A stretch of 64,000 nucleotides of DNA, from NCBI GenBank assembly GCA_017557885.1, contig JAFYXV010000002.1, positions 317,056-381,055 on the forward strand. The letters are read 5' to 3'. The first letter of the stretch is position 1, and each line of letters starts with the position of its first letter. A program made the position numbers and the translations under genes. Origin of the DNA: a bacterium. GTDB taxonomy: Bacteria; Auribacterota; UBA3054. The notes below the pieces were generated by a model. That model saw only the letters and a list, made by a program, of their open reading frames with translations, had not been told where the DNA came from and did not search any database. Shown piece by piece: positions 17,651 to 25,284 of the stretch.

Positions 17651-18904
17651 ATGACAGATGAACAAAGAATTGTAGTTACAGGCCTCGGCGCCGTCGCCCC
17701 CACGGGCTACGGTGTCGCCGAGAACTGGGATAGCGTTATAAACGGCCGCTCCGGCATCGGCCCTATCACGCTTTTCGACTCCACCGAAAACAAAGTCCAC
17801 ATCGCCGGGGAATGCCATTACGACCCCACTCCCGGCGGATTCAACGAAAGGGACGCCGCCCGCTACGACCGCTCGGTCCTCCACGCCGTCAACGCCGGCA
17901 TGGAAGCCGTCAGGGACAGCGGCCTAGATTTCGCCAGCAGAGGCGACAACCACGACGTCTGCATAATAATGGGATCCGGCATCGGCGGCATCGACAATAT
18001 CCAGAAGACCTGTCAGGTCATGCTGGAAAAAGGCCCGGGCCGCGTCACGCCTTTCCTGGTCCCCTCCGGCACGGCGGACGTGGGCGCCCACACCATAGCC
18101 ATGCGCTACGGCATCCACGGCTTCACCTGCGGCGTGGCCACCGCCTGCGCCTCCGGCAACGACGCCATCTCCACCGCTTTTCTGAGACTAAGGGCCGGCT
18201 TTGAAAAGATCGCCATCTGCGGCGGTTCCGAAGCCCCCGTCTGCAAGCTTTCCATCGCCACCTTCGCCAACATGCGCGCCCTCTCAAGCTGGGACGGCGA
18301 AGGCGATCCCACCAGAGTGAGCCGCCCCTTCGACCGCAACAGATCCGGCTTCGTCATTTCCGAAGGCGCCGGCGTCATAGTCCTCGAGACCTTGGCCCAT
18401 GCCAAAGCTAGAGGCGCCAGGATCTACTGCGAATTGGGCGGCGTCGGACAGTCCACGGACGCCTACCACGTCACCGCCCCCGAGCCCACCGGCTCCTTCG
18501 TTTCCTTAGCCATGCGCCAGGCCATCGAAAGAGCCGAAGTTGATCCCAACACCGTAGATTACATCAACGCCCACGGCACCTCTACCCATCACAACGACGT
18601 GATGGAGACCAACGCCATCAAGACCGTCTTCGGCGAGCACGCCAGAGAGCTCTGCGTATCTTCCACGAAATCCATGACCGGGCACTGCGTGGCGGGCTGC
18701 GGCGGCATCGAGGCCGTCTTCTGCGTGAAAGCCATCGAGACCGGCATCGTCCCCCCCACCATCAACTACGAGGAGCCGGATCCGGAGTGCGACCTGGACT
18801 ACGTGCCCAACAAAGCCAGGGAATTAAAGATCCGCGCGGCCATGTCCGACACCTTCGGCTTCGGCGGCCACAACGCCGTCCTTCTCTTCAAACGCTTTGA
18901 GTAA
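17651..18904 (+). CDS. fabF: Beta-ketoacyl-ACP synthase II
   Basis: Condenses acyl-ACP with malonyl-ACP in fatty-acid elongation. 417 residues from the ATG at 17651, the usual FabF length. The nucleophile is Cys166 in GVATACASGND. Catalytic histidines are in INAHGTSTHHND and SMTGHCVAGCGG, with the conserved Lys in STKSM. The C-terminal DTFGFGGHNAVLLF is the KAS signature end. Homology starts at MTDEQRIVVTGLGAVAPTG, and a longer in-frame reading upstream would cross the promoter, so this ATG is preferred despite lacking a ribosome-binding site. The NUDIX-HemW gene overlaps its last 8 bases. Confidence 0.95.
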   Translation: MTDEQRIVVTGLGAVAPTGYGVAENWDSVINGRSGIGPITLFDSTENKVHIAGECHYDPTPGGFNERDAARYDRSVLHAVNAGMEAVRDSGLDFASRGDNHDVCIIMGSGIGGIDNIQKTCQVMLEKGPGRVTPFLVPSGTADVGAHTIAMRYGIHGFTCGVATACASGNDAISTAFLRLRAGFEKIAICGGSEAPVCKLSIATFANMRALSSWDGEGDPTRVSRPFDRNRSGFVISEGAGVIVLETLAHAKARGARIYCELGGVGQSTDAYHVTAPEPTGSFVSLAMRQAIERAEVDPNTVDYINAHGTSTHHNDVMETNAIKTVFGEHARELCVSSTKSMTGHCVAGCGGIEAVFCVKAIETGIVPPTINYEEPDPECDLDYVPNKARELKIRAAMSDTFGFGGHNAVLLFKRFE

Positions 18905-20381
18905 TCCTCCCCTGGAAGTCTCAGCCGCCGTCATAGAAAATCGCGGCAGGATCCTTTTAGCCCTGAGAAAAGACCAGAAGGGCGATCTGCTTGGCTGGGA
19001 ATTCCCCGGCGGCAAAAGAAAACCCAGCGAGACTTTCTCCGCTTGTGCCGCAAGGGAAATAAAAGAGGAATTGAACGCCGACATCATCCCCACCGGCATC
19101 GTCTATGACAAGACCACCAACATAAGATTGGTGGGCGTCAGCGCCAAACTCAAAGGCTCGGATCCCATCCCCTTGGAACACGCAAAACTCGCCTGGGTGA
19201 AAAGGCAGGATCTATTAAGCTACGATCTCCTGCCCAACGATGTTTTCCTTGCCAAAGCCCTGATGGAAAACATCTCCCTTCCCAGGACCGCTCCTCCCCA
19301 AAAACTTTCGCTCTACATCCACGTCCCCTTCTGCCTGAGGAAATGCCGCTACTGCGCCTTCATGAGCCATCCACCGAAAGATGACGAAATAGCTCTCTAC
19401 GTCAAATCTCTCATCGCTCAAATAAAGACGCTCCTCCCCCTCATGCCCTACCGGGAATTATCCAGCGTCTATTTCGGCGGAGGAACGCCCTCCCTCCTTC
19501 CCGGCGATGCCCTTCTGAGAGTCTGTGAGGCCGCAAAAGAGGCCATACGCTGGCCCGATGATATCGAATGTACCCTGGAGGCGAACCCCGCCGCATTTAA
19601 AGGAGAGGACCTTGATTTTTGGAAAGCCGCCGGCGTAAACAGAATAAGCCTGGGCGTCCAGTCGCTCAATGACAGCGAGCTCCAATACCTGGGCCGCCTG
19701 CACAATGCCAAGCAAGCGAAAGAAGCCTACCAAACGCTCAGGAAAAACGGCTTCAAGAACATTTCTCTTGATCTCATGTACGGCCTGCCGCACCAAACCA
19801 TCTCCTCCTGGCAAAAAAGCGTAAAAGAACTCCTCTCCTGGCAGCCCGAACACATCTCCTTCTACGCCCTTTCGGTAGAAAAAGGCACGCCTCTCCAAAA
19901 GGAGAATCCGACGCTCCCAAGCGATGCCGCGACCATGAAAGAATACTGGCTGGCCAGAAAACTTCTCAAGGAAAAAGGCTACGAGATGTACGAGATCTCC
20001 AACGCCGCCAGACCGGGCTTTTATTCCCACCACAACTCCGCTTACTGGGACACCGAAAAACACTATCTTGGCCTAGGCCCCGGCGCCCACAGCTACTGCC
20101 GCTTCCCCTATCAGAACACAGCAAGGCGCGCCCACATGGACCAAGCCTGGAAATTGATCACCACTAAACCGCTCAACAGGATCCAAAAGCTAGGCGAAAG
20201 AATTTACCTGGGCCTCAGAAAAAGCGAGGGCGTCTTATTGACGCCCCAGGATGAAGAATTATTTCAAAAACAGATAGAAGATCTCGCAGAGCGCAAACTG
20301 GTGACCTACAAAAACCGCACTCTGAAACTCACCCGCCGCGGCACGGAGCTCGCCAACATCGTGATGGCGGAGTTCGTGTGA
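18897..20381 (+). CDS. hemW: NUDIX hydrolase-HemW fusion protein
   Basis: 494 residues. Residues 1-125 are a MutT-type NUDIX domain: the NUDIX box at 39-61 (GKRKPSE followed by REIKEELNA) keeps all metal-binding residues, and WEFPGG precedes it. Residues about 135-494 are a HemW-type radical SAM protein. CX3CX2C is Cys146, Cys150 and Cys153, followed by AF, the HemW pattern rather than the extra Cys of HemN. SVYFGGGTPSLLP, LGVQSLND, DLMYGLPHQT and YEISNAARPG follow. HemW proteins bind heme and are thought to act in heme delivery; NUDIX enzymes hydrolyse nucleoside diphosphate derivatives. The first codon is TTG, overlapping fabF by 8 bases, which suggests translational coupling. No sign of a frameshift between the domains. 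Confidence 0.85.
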   Translation: MSNPPLEVSAAVIENRGRILLALRKDQKGDLLGWEFPGGKRKPSETFSACAAREIKEELNADIIPTGIVYDKTTNIRLVGVSAKLKGSDPIPLEHAKLAWVKRQDLLSYDLLPNDVFLAKALMENISLPRTAPPQKLSLYIHVPFCLRKCRYCAFMSHPPKDDEIALYVKSLIAQIKTLLPLMPYRELSSVYFGGGTPSLLPGDALLRVCEAAKEAIRWPDDIECTLEANPAAFKGEDLDFWKAAGVNRISLGVQSLNDSELQYLGRLHNAKQAKEAYQTLRKNGFKNISLDLMYGLPHQTISSWQKSVKELLSWQPEHISFYALSVEKGTPLQKENPTLPSDAATMKEYWLARKLLKEKGYEMYEISNAARPGFYSHHNSAYWDTEKHYLGLGPGAHSYCRFPYQNTARRAHMDQAWKLITTKPLNRIQKLGERIYLGLRKSEGVLLTPQDEELFQKQIEDLAERKLVTYKNRTLKLTRRGTELANIVMAEFV

Positions 20382-20383
20382 GG

Positions 20384-20411
20384 AAAAGACGGCTTTGCAG
20401 TCAGTCTTTTT
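20384..20411. terminator. Possible bidirectional terminator
   Basis: AAAAGAC (20384-20390) pairs with GTCTTTT (20404-20410), with further partial pairing inside. It lies at the convergence of the HemW fusion and the DUF3006 gene and overlaps the stop of the latter. Confidence 0.45.
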
Positions 20412-20610
20412 CCCTGAGCTCTTTTTCCAGCTCCGCGATCTCCCGGGCCAGCTTGGAATTTTTGCGCTTCTCTTTTCTTATGAGCGAGATCTGAAGGTAG
20501 TCCCCTTCCTTCGCGTCGGGGGCGACGGCTATGGGAAGATTGACGGTTTTCATGTTGGGCAGTTCCGCCACGATGATGTCTTCTTCGATCCTGTCGATTA
20601 TTAAACGCAT
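20401..20610 (-). CDS. DUF3006 domain-containing protein
   Basis: 69 residues beginning MRLIIDRIEEDIIVAELPNMKTVNLPIAV and ending in a charged helix (RKEKRKNSKLAREIAELEKEL). This is the full DUF3006 pattern: a short beta-barrel-like start (IDRxEExxxVxEL) and a coiled C-terminus. Function of the family is unknown. AGGAGAG precedes the ATG. It lies 14 bases downstream of the Fic gene and is probably cotranscribed with it. Confidence 0.75.
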   Translation of the reverse strand: MRLIIDRIEEDIIVAELPNMKTVNLPIAVAPDAKEGDYLQISLIRKEKRKNSKLAREIAELEKELREKD

Positions 20611-20624
20611 AGTCGCTCTCCTGT

Positions 20625-21176
20625 TTATTTTGGTTCGTAGCCTTCGTAGTAGTAAGAACGTTCCAAGCCTTTGAATATGATCTCCCTGTCGGCCGTATCG
20701 GGAATAAATGCTTTTTCCAAAAGCGTTTTCAGCTCAAGATCGTTGACGGGGCTTCTTTCCATGGCGGAAAGATACTGGTCTTTTTCTATGCGGCTCCAAT
20801 CCACGACTTTTTTCAGACGCTTCCTTAAGATCATGTCGAGCCAGATGCGCGTCGCCCTGCCGTTGCCTTCCATAAAGGGATGCGCAATGTTCATTTCAAC
20901 ATATTTTTTTATGATGGCTTCGAAACTATTTTCCGGCATTTTTTCTATGACCGGGAGGATCTGGGGAAGATAAAGGGCGTTCGCGAAACGGAAATTCCCC
21001 TTGGAAATATTGAGTTCCCTGATTTTACCGGCAAAATCGTAAAGTCCTTTGAAAAGCGCGGAATGGATAGCGCAAAGGCCGGCGACTGTCCCGGTCTCAA
21101 AGCCGTAAACTTCGCCTGTCTCGAATATTTTTTTAGCCTTTTCAAGGCTGGCTGAGTCTATTTCTCTTTGCGTCAT
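20625..21176 (-). CDS. fic: Class III-type Fic protein (AMP transferase)
   Basis: 183 residues. The catalytic motif [12 protein letters not shown] starts at His99 and is complete, including the second Arg. Fic enzymes with this motif transfer AMP from ATP to a target hydroxyl. Near the C-terminus SYYYEG (Ser174, Glu178, Gly179) fits the inhibitory helix motif (S/T)xxxE(G/N), here at the C-terminal end as in class III Fic proteins such as Neisseria NmFic (191 residues), which AMPylates type II topoisomerases. So it is probably a self-inhibited single-domain enzyme that needs no separate antitoxin. DUF3006 follows after 14 bases; no FicA-like antitoxin is seen. Confidence 0.88.
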   Translation of the reverse strand: MTQREIDSASLEKAKKIFETGEVYGFETGTVAGLCAIHSALFKGLYDFAGKIRELNISKGNFRFANALYLPQILPVIEKMPENSFEAIIKKYVEMNIAHPFMEGNGRATRIWLDMILRKRLKKVVDWSRIEKDQYLSAMERSPVNDLELKTLLEKAFIPDTADREIIFKGLERSYYYEGYEPK

Positions 21177-21195
21177 AAAGGCCTTTTTTTAGGCT

Positions 21196-21204
21196 TATAT
21201 TATA
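21196..21204 (-). promoter_or_regulatory. Extended -10 promoter of fic
   Basis: On the minus strand TGGTATAAT gives a TGn extension and a perfect TATAAT (21199-21204), about 22 bases before the fic ATG. The -35 region is weak. Confidence 0.5.
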
Positions 21205-21223
21205 CCATTTCGGTCCGATCTTT

Positions 21224-22024
21224 TCAGGCTTTGGCGCGGAGTTCGGAAATGATAATCTTAATGAGGAAGACTAGCCCTGTGAGAAGGACGATGGTGGCTC
21301 CGGAGGGATAGTCGAACCTAAATGATATGAGAAGGCCCGCGGTTATGAGTGCGGCGCTGATAAGAGAGGACCCCAGCATGACTATGTGCAGTCTGTTGGT
21401 GTGATTGAGCATCATGGTGGGAGGAAGCGCCATCAGGGCGATCACCATGATAAGTCCCACCACGCGCATTACGCAGATGACGGTGAGGGCGATGAGGGAA
21501 AGCAAAAGCAGATAGAAGAAATCCGTGGGCAGTCCCCTCAACGTGGCGTATTCCTCGTCGAAGCAGACGATGCGGAGAGGCTTGTAGAAAAGCGCGGTGA
21601 TGAGAATGATGATCGCGTCAAGAATAACGACGTTCAGGATGTCGTAGGGAGAAATGAGCAGTATGTTTCCGAAGAGGTAGCTCATCAGATCGCTCTGGTA
21701 GCCGGGAGAGAGGGCGGCCAGGAGAACGCCCAGGGCCATGCCGATGGACCAGAGCGCCGCGATGATGGGCTCCTCGTAGCGCTTGACTCTTCTGCTGACG
21801 ATGCCCAGGATAAGGGCGGCCAGCTGTCCACTGATGAAGATGCCCCAGACGGGAGCGATGTTAAAGAAAAGCGCGACGCCGACGCCGCCCAAGACGGCGT
21901 GGGCGATGCCGCCGGTGATGAAGGTCAGTCTTCTTACGACCACCAGGCTTCCCACGACGCCGCAGGCTACGGAAATGAGAAGGCCGGCCAGAAGGGCTTT
22001 CAGGAGGAAGGGATCGATCTGCAT
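21224..22024 (-). CDS. znuB: Zinc/manganese ABC transporter permease
   Basis: 266 residues with about eight hydrophobic segments and the ABC-3 family features: GSLVVVRRLTFITGGIAHA near residues 25-43 and the coupling-region ALMALPPTMML near 200. It forms the inner-membrane channel of a ZnuABC-type uptake system. The ATG shares its A with the stop of the ATPase gene (1-base overlap at 22024), so the two are coupled. It is the last gene of the znuA-znuC-znuB series. Confidence 0.9.
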   Translation of the reverse strand: MQIDPFLLKALLAGLLISVACGVVGSLVVVRRLTFITGGIAHAVLGGVGVALFFNIAPVWGIFISGQLAALILGIVSRRVKRYEEPIIAALWSIGMALGVLLAALSPGYQSDLMSYLFGNILLISPYDILNVVILDAIIILITALFYKPLRIVCFDEEYATLRGLPTDFFYLLLLSLIALTVICVMRVVGLIMVIALMALPPTMMLNHTNRLHIVMLGSSLISAALITAGLLISFRFDYPSGATIVLLTGLVFLIKIIISELRAKA

Positions 22025-22776
22025 TATTCCTCCTCTCCGTGGCAGTGGTGGCAGTGGTTCACGAGATGGACGTGTCCGCCGTAAAGGGACTCTATGACTT
22101 CCGGAGTCAGCTTCGAGCCGTCGTGCTGATAGAGTTTTTCATTCAGGCAAAGGATCGACGTGACGCTGGAAGTGACGAAACCGATGTCGTGGGAAACGAT
22201 GATGATGGTGTGGTCCTTGTTGAGCTCCTGGAAGAGGCCGTAGAGGCTTACGCCCACGGCGGGATCCACGTTGGCGGTGGGCTCGTCCAGAAGCAGTATC
22301 TCGGGGCTCGAAACAAGGGCTCTCGCTATAAGGGCGCGCTGCAGTTCTCCGCCGGAGAGTTCCCCTACGGCCCTGGTCTGGTAACCGTCCAGATAAACGC
22401 TTTTCAAAGCCTCGGCGATCTTCTCTTTGGCTTCCTTTTTGCTCATGGGCAGGAAGCCCCGGCGGTTCAGAAGCCCGGCTTCAATCAGCGCCGCCACGTT
22501 TATGGGGAACTGTCTGTCAACGTTGAAATACTGGGGAACGTAGCCGATGCGGGAGCGGGTTTCCTCCGGGTCTTTGCCGAAAAGTGTGATCTTCCCCTTC
22601 TGGGGTTTCAGAAGGCCCAAAACAAGCTTAAGCAGTGTGGTCTTGCCGCCGCCGTTGGGGCCCACGATGCCGACGTATTCTCCCCTCTTTATCGAGAAAG
22701 AAACGTCGTTTAAGACCAGGTGCGGCCCGTAGCCGAAGGTGACGCCCTCGAATCTCATGATCGTGTCGGCGCTCAT
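22024..22776 (-). CDS. znuC: Zinc/manganese ABC transporter ATPase
   Basis: About 250 residues from the ATG at 22776 (MSADTIMRFEGVTFGYG). Walker A is GPNGGGKTTLLKL, the ABC signature LSGGELQRALIARAL, Walker B LLLDEPTANVD, and the switch His is in IIIVSHD. The C-terminus has the His-rich HVHLVNHCHHCHGEEE, usual for zinc importers. A longer in-frame reading upstream runs through znuA in another frame and has no family similarity, so the start with the 4-base ATGA overlap with the znuA stop is chosen. Confidence 0.92.
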   Translation of the reverse strand: MSADTIMRFEGVTFGYGPHLVLNDVSFSIKRGEYVGIVGPNGGGKTTLLKLVLGLLKPQKGKITLFGKDPEETRSRIGYVPQYFNVDRQFPINVAALIEAGLLNRRGFLPMSKKEAKEKIAEALKSVYLDGYQTRAVGELSGGELQRALIARALVSSPEILLLDEPTANVDPAVGVSLYGLFQELNKDHTIIIVSHDIGFVTSSVTSILCLNEKLYQHDGSKLTPEVIESLYGGHVHLVNHCHHCHGEEE

Positions 22777-23669
22777 TCTTCCCCTCTGATGTTTTTGACG
22801 AGCGCTCTCAGTTCGCCGTAGTAGTTGGTGGAAAGGGCGTCTCTTTTTATGATCTTCAAGCCTGCGCTTGCGGCGATGTGGGAGGCCAGTCTTTCGTTGA
22901 GGCCTGGCTGGATGATGAGACAATTCAGCTTTTCTTCGCCTGCTTTCCTGAGAGATTCCGCGAGGCTTTTGGGCGTCGGTTCGGAGCCTTCCTTTTCCAC
23001 GGCGATCTCGGTGAGACCGTAGTCCTGGGCGAAACAGGAATAGGCCGGGTGGAAGACGAGGAAGGTTTTGGGGCTGTCCGAAAAAGTCTCTTTCAGCTCT
23101 TCGTCAAAAGCTTGCAGTTCCTTTTCAATTTCGCCCTTCCTTTTTTCTATCTCCGCCTTTTTCTCGGGATAGAGCTCTTCGATTTTTTCCGCCATCGATC
23201 CTACCATCTGCAGCATCAGTTTTGGCGACAGCCAGATATGCGGGTCGTGATAGTGTCCGTGAGGCTCTTCACGGTCATGGTCATGGTCGTGGTCGTGATC
23301 CTCTTCCTTGTAAACGGCGTGGAAAAGGTCGAGGACCTTGGGGCCCTTGCCTTTGGCGGTCCTTTTAACGAGCTCCTGCTCGAAAGGCAGGCCGGTCATG
23401 ATGAAAAGCTTCGAATTGTAATAGCCCGCGCCTTTTCTGGGAGAAGGCTCGTAGGAATGGGGGTTGGCGCCGGAGGGCATGAAGCTTTCGCACTTGACCT
23501 CCGGTCCGGCTAATCTCTGGGCGAAGGGCAAAAGAGGCGGGATGGAGACGTAAATGTCAACCTTCTCCTCACACTTGGGGGCGCAGGAGGCCGCAAGAAG
23601 CGCCGCAAGGCCCAGCAAGGCCGGTTTCGCGGCTTTCGCGAGTAAGTTTATGTCTGACGCTCTAAGCAT
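22773..23669 (-). CDS. znuA: Zinc/manganese ABC transporter substrate-binding lipoprotein
   Basis: 298 residues. The signal sequence ends in lipobox AASC (Cys29). The fold shows VSIPPLLPFAQRLAG and the metal-ligand His in GANPHSYEPSP. A His/Asp-rich loop at residues 125-144 is typical of zinc-specific ZnuA proteins and absent from most manganese homologues. A second ligand region is DPHIWLSPK, and a third is FLVFHPAYSCFAQDYGL. Together with znuC and znuB it forms a complete importer. Its start lies inside the last 8 bases of truB, an unusual coupling of metal uptake with tRNA modification that reflects operon packing. Confidence 0.92.
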   Translation of the reverse strand: MLRASDINLLAKAAKPALLGLAALLAASCAPKCEEKVDIYVSIPPLLPFAQRLAGPEVKCESFMPSGANPHSYEPSPRKGAGYYNSKLFIMTGLPFEQELVKRTAKGKGPKVLDLFHAVYKEEDHDHDHDHDREEPHGHYHDPHIWLSPKLMLQMVGSMAEKIEELYPEKKAEIEKRKGEIEKELQAFDEELKETFSDSPKTFLVFHPAYSCFAQDYGLTEIAVEKEGSEPTPKSLAESLRKAGEEKLNCLIIQPGLNERLASHIAASAGLKIIKRDALSTNYYGELRALVKNIRGEE

Positions 23670-24399
23670 TGCTATTTAAGGCCGTGGTTACTTTTTCCAG
23701 ATTCTTCTCCGCTTCCGCCCTGAGCTTTTCCAAATCCCAGCTTAAGATCTCGTCGAGGCTTTTGGCTTCCTCTATGGCGAGAAAACTGCCTTTCGTTCTT
23801 CTCAGTTCGGTTAAGGCCGCGCCGCAGCCAAGTTTTTGCCCGATGTCGTGGGCCAGGGTCCTGACATACGTTCCCTTGGAGCAGACGCAGCGAAATTTTG
23901 CGACGCTTCCAACGAGTGCGAGGAGTTCCAGCTCGTAGATGGTGACGGGTCGCTTTTCCCTTTCGACTTCCTGCCCTTTCCTGGCGATGTCGTAGAGCTT
24001 TTTCCCCTTCACCTTGACAGCCGAGAACATCGGCGGAAGCTGCTCTATATCTCCTCTGAATTCGGGAAGGATCTTAAGGAGCGTTTCCCTTCCGAAGTCT
24101 TCCGGCAAGGGGCTTTCCTTCACCACTTCTCCTGTTATGTCCTGGGTGTTGGTCGTGATCCCGAAGCGCACCGTCATCTCGTAGGTCTTTTGGGAGGCCA
24201 TCAGGGCGTCTGAGAGCTTGGTGCTCCTGCCGCAGAGGACCGCCAGAAGTCCTGTCGCCATCGGGTCCAGCGTTCCGGAATGTCCGATCTTTTTTATCCT
24301 GAAAGCGCCCCTTAATTTGGCAATGACGTCGTGGGAAGTCCAGTCCTTGGGTTTGTCAACGGGAAGGATCCCCTGCACATCGTTCTGCTCCCGGGCCAT
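23662..24399 (-). CDS. truB: tRNA pseudouridine-55 synthase
   Basis: 245 residues. Isomerises U55 in the T-loop of tRNAs. The start GILPVDKPKDWTSHDVIAKL and the catalytic Asp in GHSGTLDPMATGLL (near residue 45) are TruB signatures. KTYEMTVRFG and the late GTYVRTLAHDIG block follow. The C-terminal PUA domain of longer TruB proteins is shortened. Its ATG overlaps the pssA stop by 1 base. Confidence 0.94.
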   Translation of the reverse strand: MAREQNDVQGILPVDKPKDWTSHDVIAKLRGAFRIKKIGHSGTLDPMATGLLAVLCGRSTKLSDALMASQKTYEMTVRFGITTNTQDITGEVVKESPLPEDFGRETLLKILPEFRGDIEQLPPMFSAVKVKGKKLYDIARKGQEVEREKRPVTIYELELLALVGSVAKFRCVCSKGTYVRTLAHDIGQKLGCGAALTELRRTKGSFLAIEEAKSLDEILSWDLEKLRAEAEKNLEKVTTALNSNA

Positions 24400-25229
24400 T
24401 ATTCCTCTCCGCCCTCCTGCTCATTTGCCCTGGGTTTCGGCGGGAAAAGCGCCCGGCGGGCGGCCTGCAGGAGTCCGTACACCAGATATCCCACGAAGAT
24501 GAAGGGCAGGACAAGGCCGGGGCGGTACAGCAAGGCCACCAGAAGGAAGACGATCAGGACCAAATAAACGAAGGGGTGCCTTTGCCAGACGATCTGCTTG
24601 GCGGGGGCCGGGAAGCGCACGGTGGCCACCATCAGAAGGCCCAATCCCACCATCGCAAAGGGCGTCAGGAAATTGTGCCCCAGGCTCAGGATGTAGTTGG
24701 CGTCGGGATCAAGGTAGCCGTGGGAGATCAAAAGAAGATACGAAATAATGACGCCCGCCGCCTCCGGAGTGGGTATGCCGGAGAAGGTCTTGCCCTCGTC
24801 CTCTATCTGGGCGTTGAAGCGGGCCAGTCTCAGGGCGGCGCAGCAGGTATAGACCATACAGCAGGGAATGGCCAGTTTCTTAACGGGATCCGGAATGCCC
24901 TGCAGGACGAAAACGTACATCAGAACGGAGGGAGCCACGCCGAAGGTGACCAGATCCGCCAGGGAATCCAGCTCCATGCCGAAGCGGCTGGAGGTCTTGG
25001 TGAGACGCGCCACGAAACCGTCGAAGACGTCGAAGATCATGCCCAGGAAAACGCACATGGCGGCCTTGGTAAGGCGCTTGGGGCTCAGATCGTTCGCGGC
25101 CAGGGCGGCCAGGGAAAGCATGATAGCGTTGACGCCCATGACCAGGTTGCTGGCGGTGACAAGGTTCGGCAGAATGTGTATTTTGCCCTTGACCTTGTCC
25201 TTGACTTTGTTTTTCAGATTGTTTTTCAA
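24399..25229 (-). CDS. pssA: CDP-diacylglycerol-serine O-phosphatidyltransferase
   Basis: 276 residues. Makes phosphatidylserine from CDP-diacylglycerol and serine in the membrane. The CDP-alcohol phosphotransferase motif is complete: DVFDGFVARL then FGMELDSLADLVTFG, i.e. DGxxAR-x8-GxxxD-xxxD. Several transmembrane helices follow (VYTCCAALRLARF is the next conserved block of PssA). The basic N-terminus (KNNLKNKVKDKVKGK) should be cytoplasmic. A 55-base gap separates it from lnt upstream. Confidence 0.9.
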   Translation of the reverse strand: MKNNLKNKVKDKVKGKIHILPNLVTASNLVMGVNAIMLSLAALAANDLSPKRLTKAAMCVFLGMIFDVFDGFVARLTKTSSRFGMELDSLADLVTFGVAPSVLMYVFVLQGIPDPVKKLAIPCCMVYTCCAALRLARFNAQIEDEGKTFSGIPTPEAAGVIISYLLLISHGYLDPDANYILSLGHNFLTPFAMVGLGLLMVATVRFPAPAKQIVWQRHPFVYLVLIVFLLVALLYRPGLVLPFIFVGYLVYGLLQAARRALFPPKPRANEQEGGEE

Positions 25230-25284
25230 AACAGACGCTCCAAATAAAAACTCTAAATAAAACTAACTGAAAATCTGTGATTTA

